A program made the position numbers and the translations under genes. A DNA stretch of 64,000 nucleotides, taken from contig JAEUVJ010000031.1 in NCBI GenBank assembly GCA_016787085.1, positions 62,001 through 126,000 on the forward strand, read 5' to 3'. How positions within the stretch are numbered: position 1 is the stretch's first letter; each line of letters begins with the position of its first letter. This document shows positions 26,503 to 35,706 of this stretch, one piece after another. The notes beneath the pieces were generated by a model, which did not search any database, was not told where the DNA came from, and saw nothing but the letters and a program-made list of their open reading frames with translations. Origin of the DNA: Chitinophagaceae bacterium (GTDB lineage: Bacteria > Bacteroidota > Bacteroidia > Chitinophagales > Chitinophagaceae).

Positions 26503-27605
26503 AATTTTTATCTGAATACAGGGGTCCTGAATTGGTGAAAAAATACCTTGAACAGATCTTTCATGTCACTACAAAGCGGTGGAAACTGATGGAGATCTGC
26601 GGAGGGCAAACACACAGCCTGGTAAAGAACGGTATTCTCGATATGCTGCCCGGGCAGATCACCATGGTGCACGGCCCCGGCTGCCCGGTCTGTGTAACCC
26701 CGGTCAGCATCATTGATGAAGCCATTTACCTGTCGCAGCAACCCGGTATTATTGTTTGCTCATTTGGAGATATGCTCCGTGTACCCGGTTCCCGGAAAAG
26801 TCTGCTGGGAACAAAAGCAGAAGGAGCAGATGTACGTATTCTTTATTCGCCACTGGATGCCGTTCGTTTAGCTAAAGAAAATCCGGGTAAAGAGATCGTA
26901 TTCTTTGCCGTCGGCTTTGAAACTACTGCCCCAGCCAATGCCCTGAGTATTGTACAGGCACACCAATCAGGAATCAACAACTACAGCATTCTCGCTTCGC
27001 ATGTATTAGTACCACCGGCAATGGAAGCTTTATTAAGTGATGACGCAAATGAGATAGACGCCTTTCTCGCAGCGGGCCATGTGTGTACTATCATGGGTAT
27101 GGAAGAGTATTACCCCATTGCTGAAAAATATAAGACGCCTGTTGTTATAACGGGATTTGAACCTGTTGATCTCCTGCAGGGCATCCTGCTGGCGGTACAA
27201 CAACTGGAGAAAGGTGAATACAAAGTGGAGAACCAGTATGCACGGTATGTGCAGCGGGAAGGTAACCGTCTGGCCAAAGAAACGATGATGGAAGTGTTTG
27301 CCGTCAGCGACAGGGTATGGAGAGGTATCGGGAATATTCCGCAAAGCGGGTACGAAGTGAACGAACAATACAAACAATATAATGCCAGAGTAAAGTTCAA
27401 ACTAAACCTACCTGTTGCAGAAGAAAACAAAGACTGTATCAGCGGTGATATCATGAAAGGGTTGAAAAAACCTTTTCAGTGCCCCAATTTTAGCATGTCC
27501 TGCAAGCCTGAGCATCCTTTGGGTGCACCGATGGTGAGCAGTGAAGGAGCCTGTGCGGCGTATTATCATTATGCCTCTGCTAAAGAGCAGGAAGAAATCA
27601 TCTGA
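26499..27605 (+). CDS. hypD: Hydrogenase formation protein HypD
   Basis: 368-residue iron-sulfur scaffold on which the Fe(CN)2CO unit is built. Conserved motifs: MEICGGQTHS, VHGPGCPVCVTP, and the C-terminal cysteine cluster region (FQCPNFSMSCKPEHPLGAP then SEGACAAYY). It overlaps hypC by 4 bp and is followed 2 bp later by hypE. Confidence 0.97.
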   Translation: MKFLSEYRGPELVKKYLEQIFHVTTKRWKLMEICGGQTHSLVKNGILDMLPGQITMVHGPGCPVCVTPVSIIDEAIYLSQQPGIIVCSFGDMLRVPGSRKSLLGTKAEGADVRILYSPLDAVRLAKENPGKEIVFFAVGFETTAPANALSIVQAHQSGINNYSILASHVLVPPAMEALLSDDANEIDAFLAAGHVCTIMGMEEYYPIAEKYKTPVVITGFEPVDLLQGILLAVQQLEKGEYKVENQYARYVQREGNRLAKETMMEVFAVSDRVWRGIGNIPQSGYEVNEQYKQYNARVKFKLNLPVAEENKDCISGDIMKGLKKPFQCPNFSMSCKPEHPLGAPMVSSEGACAAYYHYASAKEQEEII

Positions 27606-27607
27606 TT

Positions 27608-28645
27608 ATGCAACTGGAATGCCCCATACCGAAATTTGATTTTGACGTGATCACTCTGGGTCATGGAAGCGGTGGTTTGCTAACCCACCAGCTGTTGAAA
27701 AGCGGTGTCTTTGATATACTGAAAAATGAATTACTGGACCAGCAGCATGACGGCGCCAGTTTTATGCTGAACGGGCCGGTCGCCTTCAGCAGCGACAGCT
27801 ATGTCATCACACCTGCTTTTTTTCCGGGAGGTAACATCGGCGAACTGGCCATTAATGGAACAGTGAATGACCTCGCTATGTGTGGCGCATCCCCAAAATA
27901 CTTATCCCTGGCATTCATTATCGAAGAAGGGCTGGCTACGGACGAGTTCCGGCAAATACTGGTAAGCATTAAAGAAGCTGCTCAAAGGGCTGGTGTCAAA
28001 ATTGTAACCGGCGATACCAAAGTAGTGGAAAAAGGAAAAGGTGATAAACTATTCATTAATACATCAGGCATCGGACTGATCCATCCCAAAGCCGACATCC
28101 ATCATAAGAATATTGAGCCGGGAGACAAGATCATCATCAGTGGTAATATTGCCACACATGGTATTGCTATCATGAGTGTGAGAAAAGGATTGGAATTCGA
28201 ATCAGCGATAGAAAGTGATACCACCAACTTAAACCGAACGATAGAAAATCTGCTGGATCATTTTGGAAATGACATCAAATTTCTCCGCGATCCTACCCGT
28301 GGAGGCGTAGCTTCTGTATTGAATGAAATTGCAGAACTTATCTCTTTAGGTTTTGTAATAGACCAAAGGTCATTGCCCGTTGATGAGCAGGTGGAAGGGG
28401 CCTGCGAAATGCTGGGGCTAGATCCTTTATACGTCGCTAATGAGGGTGTTTTTATGGCTGTGGTAAAAAACGAAATGGCAGAGGATATGGTATCCTTATT
28501 GCAAAAAGATGAAAATGGCAGGAATGCGACGATAATAGGTGAAGTCGTTACTGACCATCCCGGAAAGGTGATCATGAAAAGCCGTATCGGCGGCCGTCGT
28601 GTAGTGAACTACCTGGCAGGTGAACAATTACCGCGGATATGCTGA
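27608..28645 (+). CDS. hypE: Hydrogenase expression/formation protein HypE
   Basis: 345-residue dehydratase that turns the carbamoylated C-terminal cysteine into thiocyanate for ligand transfer. The diagnostic C-terminus PRIC is present with the cysteine last. N-terminal ATP-binding features include HGSGG and FSSDSYVITPAFFPGG. It ends the hyp operon. Confidence 0.97.
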   Translation: MQLECPIPKFDFDVITLGHGSGGLLTHQLLKSGVFDILKNELLDQQHDGASFMLNGPVAFSSDSYVITPAFFPGGNIGELAINGTVNDLAMCGASPKYLSLAFIIEEGLATDEFRQILVSIKEAAQRAGVKIVTGDTKVVEKGKGDKLFINTSGIGLIHPKADIHHKNIEPGDKIIISGNIATHGIAIMSVRKGLEFESAIESDTTNLNRTIENLLDHFGNDIKFLRDPTRGGVASVLNEIAELISLGFVIDQRSLPVDEQVEGACEMLGLDPLYVANEGVFMAVVKNEMAEDMVSLLQKDENGRNATIIGEVVTDHPGKVIMKSRIGGRRVVNYLAGEQLPRIC

Positions 28646-28694
28646 TCCGGCTATCTTTTAAAAAAACACTGGGAAAATTTCAAATTTAGTCAGC

Positions 28695-28838
28695 ATGGAA
28701 GTAAAGAGCCTTTTTGACAACGCTGTTTGGACTGAAATGATCGGACGGTTGAATAGACTGTCACCTGACAGCCGGCGGCATTGGGGTAAAAGCATGTGGA
28801 AACACATGGATCACCCTTTAAGGCAATTTGGTGTATAA
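28695..28838 (+). pseudogene. Likely N-terminal remnant of a DUF1569-type protein
   Basis: A 47-codon frame begins at 28695. Its first residues (VKSLFDNAVWTEMIGRLNRL then SPDSRRHWGK) resemble the N-terminus of DUF1569 proteins, which continue for over 100 more residues; here the reading frame loses the pattern and stops. It is best read as a decayed fragment. The rest of the gap to 29023 contains no gene: a palindrome ATAATCAG/CTGATTAT (28835-28859) overlaps the stop, and TGGACA/TGTCCA (28894-28915) lies upstream of the tryptophanase gene and could be an operator. Confidence 0.45.
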
Positions 28839-29023
28839 TCAGGCTGCCCGGCTGATTATAATCATAAGACCGTACGGCGATCAGCTATAGTTTTGGACAA
28901 GTTTATTTATGTCCATCTGGAAAAATATCATCCGCAAGCCTTCCTAGTTACAGATCGCATCCAGCTTTCTATCATCATTTCTATTTATTCCATTTAACAC
29001 AGCGATACTGTAAATATGTTTAT

Positions 29024-30400
29024 ATGCAAACGATCATAGAACCCTTCCGGATAAAATCCGTAGAACCGATATATTTTACTACAAAGGAACAGCGTATTTC
29101 TATTTTAGAGAAAGCGTATTATAATCCCTTTTTCATTCATGCAGACGATGTATTGATTGATCTGCTGACCGACAGTGGTACATCTGCCATGAGCAGTCAC
29201 CAGTGGGCAGGCATTATGAAAGGTGATGAATCCTATGCAGGCAGCCCGAGTTATTATGCTTTTAAAAGTGCAGTGCAGGATATCACCCATATGCCTGAAG
29301 TAATCCCCACTCACCAGGGAAGGGCTGCCGAAAAGATACTGTTCAGCATCCTTGGAGGCAAAGGAAAATATTTTGCCAGTAATACATTGTTTGATACCAC
29401 GAGAGCCAATATTGAATTTTCGGGTGCCGAAGGTGTTGATCTCCTATGCGAAGAGGGAAAACACCCCATCATTCCTGCGCCATTCAAAGGGAATATGGAT
29501 GTAGATGCCCTGAAACAGTTCATCGCTGAAAAAGGGGCTGGTAATATCCCCCTGTGCATATTGACCATTACGAATAATTCAGGTGGGGGACAACCGGTAA
29601 GTATGAAGAATATCCGGGACGTAAAACAGGTTTGCCGCGAAAATAATATACCCTTGTTCATTGACGCCTGCCGGTTTGCCGAGAACAGTTATTTTATCAA
29701 GCTACGTGAAGAAGGTTACGCCAACAAGTCTGTCAAGGAGATCGCCAATGAAATATTCTCTTATGCCGATGGCTGCACCATGAGCGCCAAGAAGGATGCC
29801 TTTGCCAATATTGGCGGCTTCCTGGCCATGAATGACAAAGAGCTTGCCACCAAATGCCGTAACCTCCTCATCATTACAGAAGGTTTTCCTACTTACGGCG
29901 GTTTGGCAGGGCGTGATCTCGAAGCCATTGCCATCGGGTTAAATGAAGTAATGGATGAACATTACCTGCAGTATCGTATCCGCAGTATTGAATACCTGAC
30001 CAACAAACTCATCGAAGCAGGTATCCCGGTGATGCAGCCTGCCGGTGGCCATGCTGTGTATATTGATGCTAAAGAATTTCTGCCACATATCCCCGTTGAA
30101 CAATATCCAGGCCAGGCTCTTGTCGGGTCGTTATACACGGAAGGAGGTATCCGCAGCGTGGAGATCGGTTCGCTGATGTTTGGAAAATATGATGACAACA
30201 AAAAACTCATCCCCGCACAAATGGAACTGGTACGTCTCGCTATTCCGAGAAGAGTATATACGCAAAGCCATATTGACTATGTAGCCGAAGTGATTATTGA
30301 AGTTTTCAATAACCGTTATAACATAAAAGGGCTAAGCATTATTGAAGAAGCACCGATACTGCGGCATTTTACTGTTAAGCTGAAACCTGTTACAGAATAA
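29024..30400 (+). CDS. tnaA: Tryptophan indole-lyase (tryptophanase)
   Basis: 458-residue PLP beta-eliminating lyase: tryptophan to indole, pyruvate and ammonia. The PLP lysine is K257 in MSAKKDAFANIGG. Residues that separate tryptophanase from tyrosine phenol-lyase point to tryptophanase: isoleucine in GIRSVEIG (arginine in TPL) and histidine in LRHFTVKL (phenylalanine in TPL). The first of a tandem pair, 15 bp before a paralogue. No tnaC-like leader was recognised upstream. Placement between hyp and hox genes suggests a common role in pyruvate and redox metabolism (inference). Confidence 0.92.
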   Translation: MQTIIEPFRIKSVEPIYFTTKEQRISILEKAYYNPFFIHADDVLIDLLTDSGTSAMSSHQWAGIMKGDESYAGSPSYYAFKSAVQDITHMPEVIPTHQGRAAEKILFSILGGKGKYFASNTLFDTTRANIEFSGAEGVDLLCEEGKHPIIPAPFKGNMDVDALKQFIAEKGAGNIPLCILTITNNSGGGQPVSMKNIRDVKQVCRENNIPLFIDACRFAENSYFIKLREEGYANKSVKEIANEIFSYADGCTMSAKKDAFANIGGFLAMNDKELATKCRNLLIITEGFPTYGGLAGRDLEAIAIGLNEVMDEHYLQYRIRSIEYLTNKLIEAGIPVMQPAGGHAVYIDAKEFLPHIPVEQYPGQALVGSLYTEGGIRSVEIGSLMFGKYDDNKKLIPAQMELVRLAIPRRVYTQSHIDYVAEVIIEVFNNRYNIKGLSIIEEAPILRHFTVKLKPVTE

Positions 30401-30415
30401 CCAAAAGGAATTATC

Positions 30416-31798
30416 ATGAAAAAATTTATCAAAAAAAGCTGGGCTGAGCCCTACAAGATAAAAATGGTAGAGCTGCTGAAAATGACCACAGCTGCCCAGC
30501 GTAAAAAAGCTATGGAGGAAGCCGGTTACAATACCTTTTTGTTACGGTCTGAAGATGTGTATATTGATCTGCTAACGGATAGCGGTACTTCTGCGATGAG
30601 TGACCGCCAATGGGCGGGTATCATGATGGGCGATGAAGCCTACGCAGGCAGCCGTAATTTCTATCACCTGGAAGAAGTGGTGCGAAATATCTATGGCTAT
30701 AAATATCTTGTACCCACTCACCAGGGCCGCGGTGCTGAGAATATCCTGTCAAAGGTGCTGATCAAAAAAGGTGATATCATACCCGGCAATATGTACTTCA
30801 CCACTACAAGACTGCACCAGGAACTGGCCGGAGGTAAATTTGAAGACATTATCGTTGACGAAGCGCATGATCCCGAAAGTGAATATCCCTTTAAAGGCAA
30901 CGTGGACCTGAATAAACTTGAACGCATTATAAAAAAAAACGGGGCGAAAAGAATCCCTTATGTCAGTATAGCGACGAGTGTGAATATGGCAGGCGGTCAG
31001 CCCATCAGTATCAAAAACCTGAAAGAGCTGAGGGCATTCACCAAAAAACACGGTATCCGCATTATTCACGATATGACAAGGGTAGCAGAGAATGCTCATT
31101 TCATCCAGCAAAAAGAAAAGGGATATCACGATAAACCCATACGGCAAATTGTAAAAGAGATCTGTTCTTTGACAGATGGCGCTACTATGAGTGCCAAAAA
31201 AGATGCGCTGGTAAATATCGGAGGCTTCCTGGCCGTAAATGACTGGGATGTTTTTGAAGAAGCCAGAAACCTCGTAGTGGTGTATGAAGGTTTGCATACC
31301 TACGGCGGGTTAGCGGGACGTGATATGGAAGCTATGGCAATCGGCATCATGGAAAGCATCAATGACGACCACATTCATGCAAGGGTTGGACAAGTCATTT
31401 ATCTTGGTGAAAAGATGATCAGCTATGGTGTACCGATTGTAAAACCCATCGGCGGTCACGGCATCTTTGTCAATGCCAAAAAATTTCTCCCGCATATTCA
31501 GCAGGACCAGTTCCCGGCACAAACACTGGCCGCTGAAGTATATTTTGATTCGGGCGTACGAACCATGGAAAGAGGAGTTGTTTCTGCCGGAAGAAAACCG
31601 AACGGTGAAAACTATTATCCAAAACTGGAATTGGTTCGTTTTACTATTCCCCGTCGTGTTTATACACAGGCGCACATGGATGTGATCGCTGAATCAACAG
31701 CACGGGTATTTGAGCGACGTCATCATATCAAAGGTCTTAAAATGATATATGAGCCTAAATACCTGCGCTTCTTCCAGGCGAGGTTTGCCCGGTTGTAA
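30416..31798 (+). CDS. tpl: Tyrosine phenol-lyase
   Basis: 460-residue PLP lyase paralogous to the preceding gene: tyrosine to phenol, pyruvate and ammonia. The PLP lysine is K262 (MSAKKDALVNIGG). It carries the TPL-type residues: arginine in VRTMERGVVSAG (R381 of Citrobacter TPL), phenylalanine in LRFFQARF (F448) and threonines in YFTTTRLHQ (T124). These marks support tyrosine specificity over tryptophan. It would be co-transcribed with tnaA. Activity on other amino acids, such as serine or cysteine, is possible. Confidence 0.85.
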   Translation: MKKFIKKSWAEPYKIKMVELLKMTTAAQRKKAMEEAGYNTFLLRSEDVYIDLLTDSGTSAMSDRQWAGIMMGDEAYAGSRNFYHLEEVVRNIYGYKYLVPTHQGRGAENILSKVLIKKGDIIPGNMYFTTTRLHQELAGGKFEDIIVDEAHDPESEYPFKGNVDLNKLERIIKKNGAKRIPYVSIATSVNMAGGQPISIKNLKELRAFTKKHGIRIIHDMTRVAENAHFIQQKEKGYHDKPIRQIVKEICSLTDGATMSAKKDALVNIGGFLAVNDWDVFEEARNLVVVYEGLHTYGGLAGRDMEAMAIGIMESINDDHIHARVGQVIYLGEKMISYGVPIVKPIGGHGIFVNAKKFLPHIQQDQFPAQTLAAEVYFDSGVRTMERGVVSAGRKPNGENYYPKLELVRFTIPRRVYTQAHMDVIAESTARVFERRHHIKGLKMIYEPKYLRFFQARFARL

Positions 31799-32029
31799 GC
31801 AGTGAATGTGAACCTGAGAAAGCCTTCTCCATTCGAAAAGAAAAATAATTTAAGACAACGCTATCCTTATTTGCCTAACAACAGTTTTGCCATTGACTTT
31901 AATCATATTGGGCGATGACAGTCCATGGTAGCTTCGTATCATACCAGCAGCAAAAAATACCCTGAACAACTCACTGTATTTGCTTGCTGTTGCTGCTGCA
32001 TATTTATCTACAAAAAACAAGATCACAGT

Positions 32030-32539
32030 ATGAAAAGTGGCACAGCTGTCCATACCAAAGAACTGTCGAAAACGGACCCCCGCGTTAAGCTGATCGCAGC
32101 CAAGATGAAAAAAGAGAACTATAAGCCTGACGCCCTGATAGAAATATTACATACGGCTCAGAACGCTTATGGTTACCTGCCTAAAGAAGTGCTTGCCTAT
32201 ATCACCAAAGCATTGCATTTGCCGCCATCAAGAGTTTACTCAACAGTAACCTTCTATCATTTCTTCTCACTTAAATCAAAAGGTGAACATACCTGCCTGG
32301 TGTGTACAGGTACGGCCTGCTATGTAAAAGGGGCGCAGGCTATACTAAATGAAATTGAAAAAAAATTAGGATTGAAAGCAGGGCAGGTCAGTGCTGATGA
32401 TAAACTCGGTGTACAGGTGGCCCGCTGCATTGGCGCCTGCGGTTTAGCACCTGCAGTAGTATTGGATGATGAAGTACAGGCCAAAGTGAGCCCGGATGAA
32501 ATCATAAAAAAGATCAACATTAAAATCGGGACGGTATGA
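32030..32539 (+). CDS. hoxE: Hydrogenase diaphorase subunit HoxE (NuoE-like)
   Basis: 169-residue thioredoxin-like [2Fe-2S] protein homologous to NuoE. Cluster ligands are C92 and C97 (CTGTAC) and C133 and C137 (CIGAC). I chose the ATG at 32030; a longer frame from 31925 would add 35 residues with a cysteine run that is not NuoE-like. Its stop overlaps the hoxF start (ATGA). It is the first gene of the hoxEFU-YH operon. Confidence 0.92.
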   Translation: MKSGTAVHTKELSKTDPRVKLIAAKMKKENYKPDALIEILHTAQNAYGYLPKEVLAYITKALHLPPSRVYSTVTFYHFFSLKSKGEHTCLVCTGTACYVKGAQAILNEIEKKLGLKAGQVSADDKLGVQVARCIGACGLAPAVVLDDEVQAKVSPDEIIKKINIKIGTV

Positions 32540-34182
32540 ACAGGCATGATCTAAAGACCATCATCTACGCAGAAAAGACAAAAGAAGAAAACAATAAATA
32601 CAGGCATAAGATATGCGTATGCTGTGGCGCAAGCTGTATCTCTTCCGGATCAGAAGAAGTAATGAAGAAACTGCAGGAAGAGATCAAAACAAGAGGTTTG
32701 GAAAATGAAGTAGAGGTTGTGCCCACAGGTTGTATGGGGCCATGCAACCAGGGGCCACTGATGAAGTTCCTGCCGGAATACAATATTTACCAGAAAATAG
32801 ACTGTTCCAATATATCCGCAATTGTCCAAAGCCAACTGACAGAAAAAAAACCTATTGAAGACCTGCTTTTGTTCGCTGATTCAAGAGAAAAACCTTTCCT
32901 GGACGCACAGGAAGACCCTTTCTTTAAAAAACAAATGAAGATCGCTTTACGAAACTGCGGGCATATCAATCCTGAAAGAATTGAAGATTACCTCGTACAT
33001 AATGGTTACCAGGCATTAGATAAGGTACTGTTTGAAATGAGTCCTGAAGAAGTGATCGCAGAGATCAAACAAAGCCGCTTGCGTGGTCGGGGTGGCGCGG
33101 GTTACCCGACGGGTTTCAAATGGGAAACTGTTTATAAATATGTCAGCGACCAGAAATATGTTATCTGTAATGGCGATGAAGGCGATCCCGGCGCCTTCAT
33201 GGACAGAAGTGTTCTTGAAGGAAATCCGCACCGTGTATTAGAAGGAATGGCCATTGCCGGTTATGCGGTAGGCGCCAGCAAAGGATATGCATATATCCGG
33301 GGAGAATACCCATTAGCGATCAAACGGTTTGAATTAGCTATCAAACAGGCAAGAAAAATGGGATTGCTGGGAAACAATATTCTTGGAACCAGCTTTTCAT
33401 TTGACATAGAAGTCCGTATTGGCGCCGGCGCATTTGTATGCGGTGAAGAAACTGCACTGATCGCTTCCATCGAAGGTAAAAGAGGTACGCCCCGTCCCCG
33501 CCCGCCATTTCCTGCAGAGTCAGGATTATGGGGAAAGCCAACGCTTATCAACAACGTGGAATCATTCGCTGCCATATCCCCTATCATCAATAATGGTGGT
33601 GAATGGTACAGTGAAATAGGCACTCCCAAAAGTGCCGGCACCAAAGTATTTGCGTTGGCAGGAAAAATAAAATATTCAGGCCTTATTGAAGTGCCGATGG
33701 GTACCACGCTTCGTGAGATCGTCTTTGATATTGGCGGCGGTATGCAGAATGATGCTGATTTCAAAGCTGCACAAACAGGCGGTCCTTCCGGTGGTTGCAT
33801 TCCTGCTGAACACCTCGATGTGAAAATGGATTATGAATCGCTGGTCAGTCTTGGTTCTATCATGGGTTCCGGTGGCCTGATCATTATGGATAAAAGTTCC
33901 GATATGGTGGATGTGGCCCGCTACTTCATGGAATTCTGCATGGATGAAAGTTGCGGTAAATGTGTGCCCTGCCGTGTGGGAACAAGAATGATGCATGACC
34001 TGCTGCAAAAGATCTGTGATAATAAAGGGACACAGATTGATCTTAACAGGCTGGAAGAACTGGCGGTATATGTAAAAGAAACAAGCCTCTGTGGTCTGGG
34101 TGGTTCTGCGCCAAACCCATTATTGAGTACGCTACGGCATTTCCGTCAGGAATATGAGAACAGGATCGTGAAGCATGATTAA
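32536..34182 (+). CDS. hoxF: NAD-reducing hydrogenase diaphorase subunit HoxF (NuoF-like)
   Basis: 548-residue flavoprotein that exchanges electrons with NAD(H). The N-terminal thioredoxin-like domain has CVCCGASC and CMGPC for a [2Fe-2S] cluster. The NAD and FMN sites are [10 protein letters not shown] (184-193) and GDEGDPGAF (213-221). The [4Fe-4S] ligands are C473, C476, C479 and C519. The fused N-terminal domain is typical of HoxF/HndC-type proteins. It is the only NuoF-like gene in this window. Confidence 0.95.
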   Translation: MNRHDLKTIIYAEKTKEENNKYRHKICVCCGASCISSGSEEVMKKLQEEIKTRGLENEVEVVPTGCMGPCNQGPLMKFLPEYNIYQKIDCSNISAIVQSQLTEKKPIEDLLLFADSREKPFLDAQEDPFFKKQMKIALRNCGHINPERIEDYLVHNGYQALDKVLFEMSPEEVIAEIKQSRLRGRGGAGYPTGFKWETVYKYVSDQKYVICNGDEGDPGAFMDRSVLEGNPHRVLEGMAIAGYAVGASKGYAYIRGEYPLAIKRFELAIKQARKMGLLGNNILGTSFSFDIEVRIGAGAFVCGEETALIASIEGKRGTPRPRPPFPAESGLWGKPTLINNVESFAAISPIINNGGEWYSEIGTPKSAGTKVFALAGKIKYSGLIEVPMGTTLREIVFDIGGGMQNDADFKAAQTGGPSGGCIPAEHLDVKMDYESLVSLGSIMGSGGLIIMDKSSDMVDVARYFMEFCMDESCGKCVPCRVGTRMMHDLLQKICDNKGTQIDLNRLEELAVYVKETSLCGLGGSAPNPLLSTLRHFRQEYENRIVKHD

Positions 34183-34203
34183 CCCTTACAACGAAAATGA
34201 TGT

Positions 34204-34911
34204 ATGAACACAATACCTGTAATAATTAATGATAAAAAACTTGATGTTGATCCCGGCAAAACGATTCTCGAGGTTTGCAGGGAGAATGATATCGAAATGC
34301 TGACCATGTGTCATTTGAAAGGGGTGATGGATATCGGCGCCTGTCGCTTATGCCTGGTAGAAGTGGAAGGGGCGAACAAGCTGATGTCGGCCTGCACTAC
34401 CAGGGTAAACGCTAATATGATCGTCCGGACAGCAACAGACAAGATAAAAAGATACCAGCGTATCACTACTGAATTATTCTTTGCAGAAAGAAACCACGTT
34501 TGTTCAGTGTGTGTGGCCAACGGTAAATGTGAACTGCAGCAGTTAGGCTATAAAGTGGAACTCGATCATATCCGTTATCCCCACCTGTTCCCGCAATGTG
34601 AAGTGGATACTTCGCACCCGTGGTATGTGATGGATCATAACCGCTGCATCATGTGTACCCGTTGTGTTCGTGTTTGCACTGAAGTAGAAGGCGCTCACAA
34701 CTGGGATGTGATGAACCGCGGTCACCAGGTACGCATCATCTCTGATTTCAATACACCATGGGGAGAGTCTATTACTTGTACTTCCTGTGGCAAATGTTTG
34801 CATGCCTGTCCCACCGGGGCAATATGGCCCAAAGCTATTGTACAGGGTCAGCTGGAAAAGAAACCGGAAATGCTCAGTGAACTCATGGAAAAACGAAAAA
34901 TGAAATTGTGA
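34204..34911 (+). CDS. hoxU: NAD-reducing hydrogenase diaphorase subunit HoxU (NuoG N-terminal-like)
   Basis: 235-residue iron-sulfur subunit equivalent to the N-terminal part of NuoG. Ligands: [2Fe-2S] C36, C47, C50, C64; the histidine-coordinated cluster H98, C100, C103, C109 (NHVCSVCVANGKC); and two [4Fe-4S] sets, C148-C158 (CIMCTRCVRVC) and C192-C202 (CTSCGKCLHAC). It lacks the molybdopterin-like domain of full NuoG, as expected for HoxU. It links HoxF to HoxY. Confidence 0.95.
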   Translation: MNTIPVIINDKKLDVDPGKTILEVCRENDIEMLTMCHLKGVMDIGACRLCLVEVEGANKLMSACTTRVNANMIVRTATDKIKRYQRITTELFFAERNHVCSVCVANGKCELQQLGYKVELDHIRYPHLFPQCEVDTSHPWYVMDHNRCIMCTRCVRVCTEVEGAHNWDVMNRGHQVRIISDFNTPWGESITCTSCGKCLHACPTGAIWPKAIVQGQLEKKPEMLSELMEKRKMKL

Positions 34912-35101
34912 AGGCAAAAAAATCATTATAGGATTCTTTATAACATTTACGGTTGCATTAATCGCAACCGCTGCGATAAGTATGTGCTGGAGTTACTTTA
35001 TAAAAAGTAAGGGTGTGGCTATTGATTGGGAAACAAGTTTTAGAATAGCCCTGTTGCTGGCAATCGTTATTCCGTTAACGCAACTAAAATCTCAAAAATG
35101 A
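34908..35101 (+). pseudogene. Small two-helix membrane protein, apparently frame-shifted at an A7 run
   Basis: A GTG overlaps the hoxU stop (GTGA). The frame GTG AAG GCA AAA AAA then meets a stop after seven codons, but one base of shift at the A7 run (34917-34923) opens a continuous frame to 35101. That frame encodes IIIGFFITFTVALIATAAIS and FRIALLLAIVIPLTQLK, two clear membrane helices joined by a short polar loop. Possible explanations are a decayed gene, a sequencing error in the homopolymer, or slippage-dependent expression. The function is unknown; it is located between hoxU and hoxY. Confidence 0.5.
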
Positions 35102-35163
35102 CATGCCCTGAATAAAGAAAATGAAGCAGTAAGTAGTTAAGTTTTAATGGCCAAAATAAAATA

Positions 35164-35706
35164 ATGAACAAGAAAAAATTAGCAACGGTATGGCTGGGCG
35201 GTTGTTCGGGTTGCCACATGTCGCTGCTGGACATTGATGAAAGGATACTGGATGTAGCAAAGCTGGCGGATATCGTGAAAAGCCCTGTAGTGGACGGGAA
35301 AGAAATGCCGCCGGTGGATATCGCACTGGTGGAAGGGGCTATCACCAGCGACGAACATTACCGGGAGATACTGCATATACGCAAACAGGCAAAGACATTG
35401 ATCGCTTTTGGTGATTGCGCCGTAATGACGAATGTAACAGGCATGCGGAACTATTTTCATTTGAAAGATGTATTTGATACGGCTTACCGTAATGCCATCA
35501 GCAACGATCAGGAAGGAAAGGTGCCGGATCATCCTTCTCTTTTAAAACTGAATGAAAAAGTGGTACCACTGCAGGAAGTGGTGAAGGTGGATTTTGTGAT
35601 ACCCGGCTGCCCGCCCGATGCCGATGCGATCTTTTATGTGTTATTTGAATTCCTGCATGACCGTTTTCCTAATTTAAGCAAGGCCAAAAAACTGAAATAT
35701 GGATAA
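35164..35706 (+). CDS. hoxY: [NiFe]-hydrogenase small subunit HoxY
   Basis: 180-residue small subunit carrying the proximal [4Fe-4S] cluster; ligands lie in GGCSGCHMS (C14, C17), GDCAVMTN and PGCPPDAD. It has no Tat signal or C-terminal anchor, so the enzyme is cytoplasmic. The short length fits group 3d soluble hydrogenases. Its end overlaps the hoxH start by 8 bp. Confidence 0.95.
   Translation: MNKKKLATVWLGGCSGCHMSLLDIDERILDVAKLADIVKSPVVDGKEMPPVDIALVEGAITSDEHYREILHIRKQAKTLIAFGDCAVMTNVTGMRNYFHLKDVFDTAYRNAISNDQEGKVPDHPSLLKLNEKVVPLQEVVKVDFVIPGCPPDADAIFYVLFEFLHDRFPNLSKAKKLKYG

Noticed and set aside
31925..32029. N-terminal extension of HoxE with a run of five cysteines
   Set aside because: The run comes from repeated TGC-like triplets in the upstream region and is unlike NuoE/HoxE proteins; the ATG at 32030 gives the normal length.
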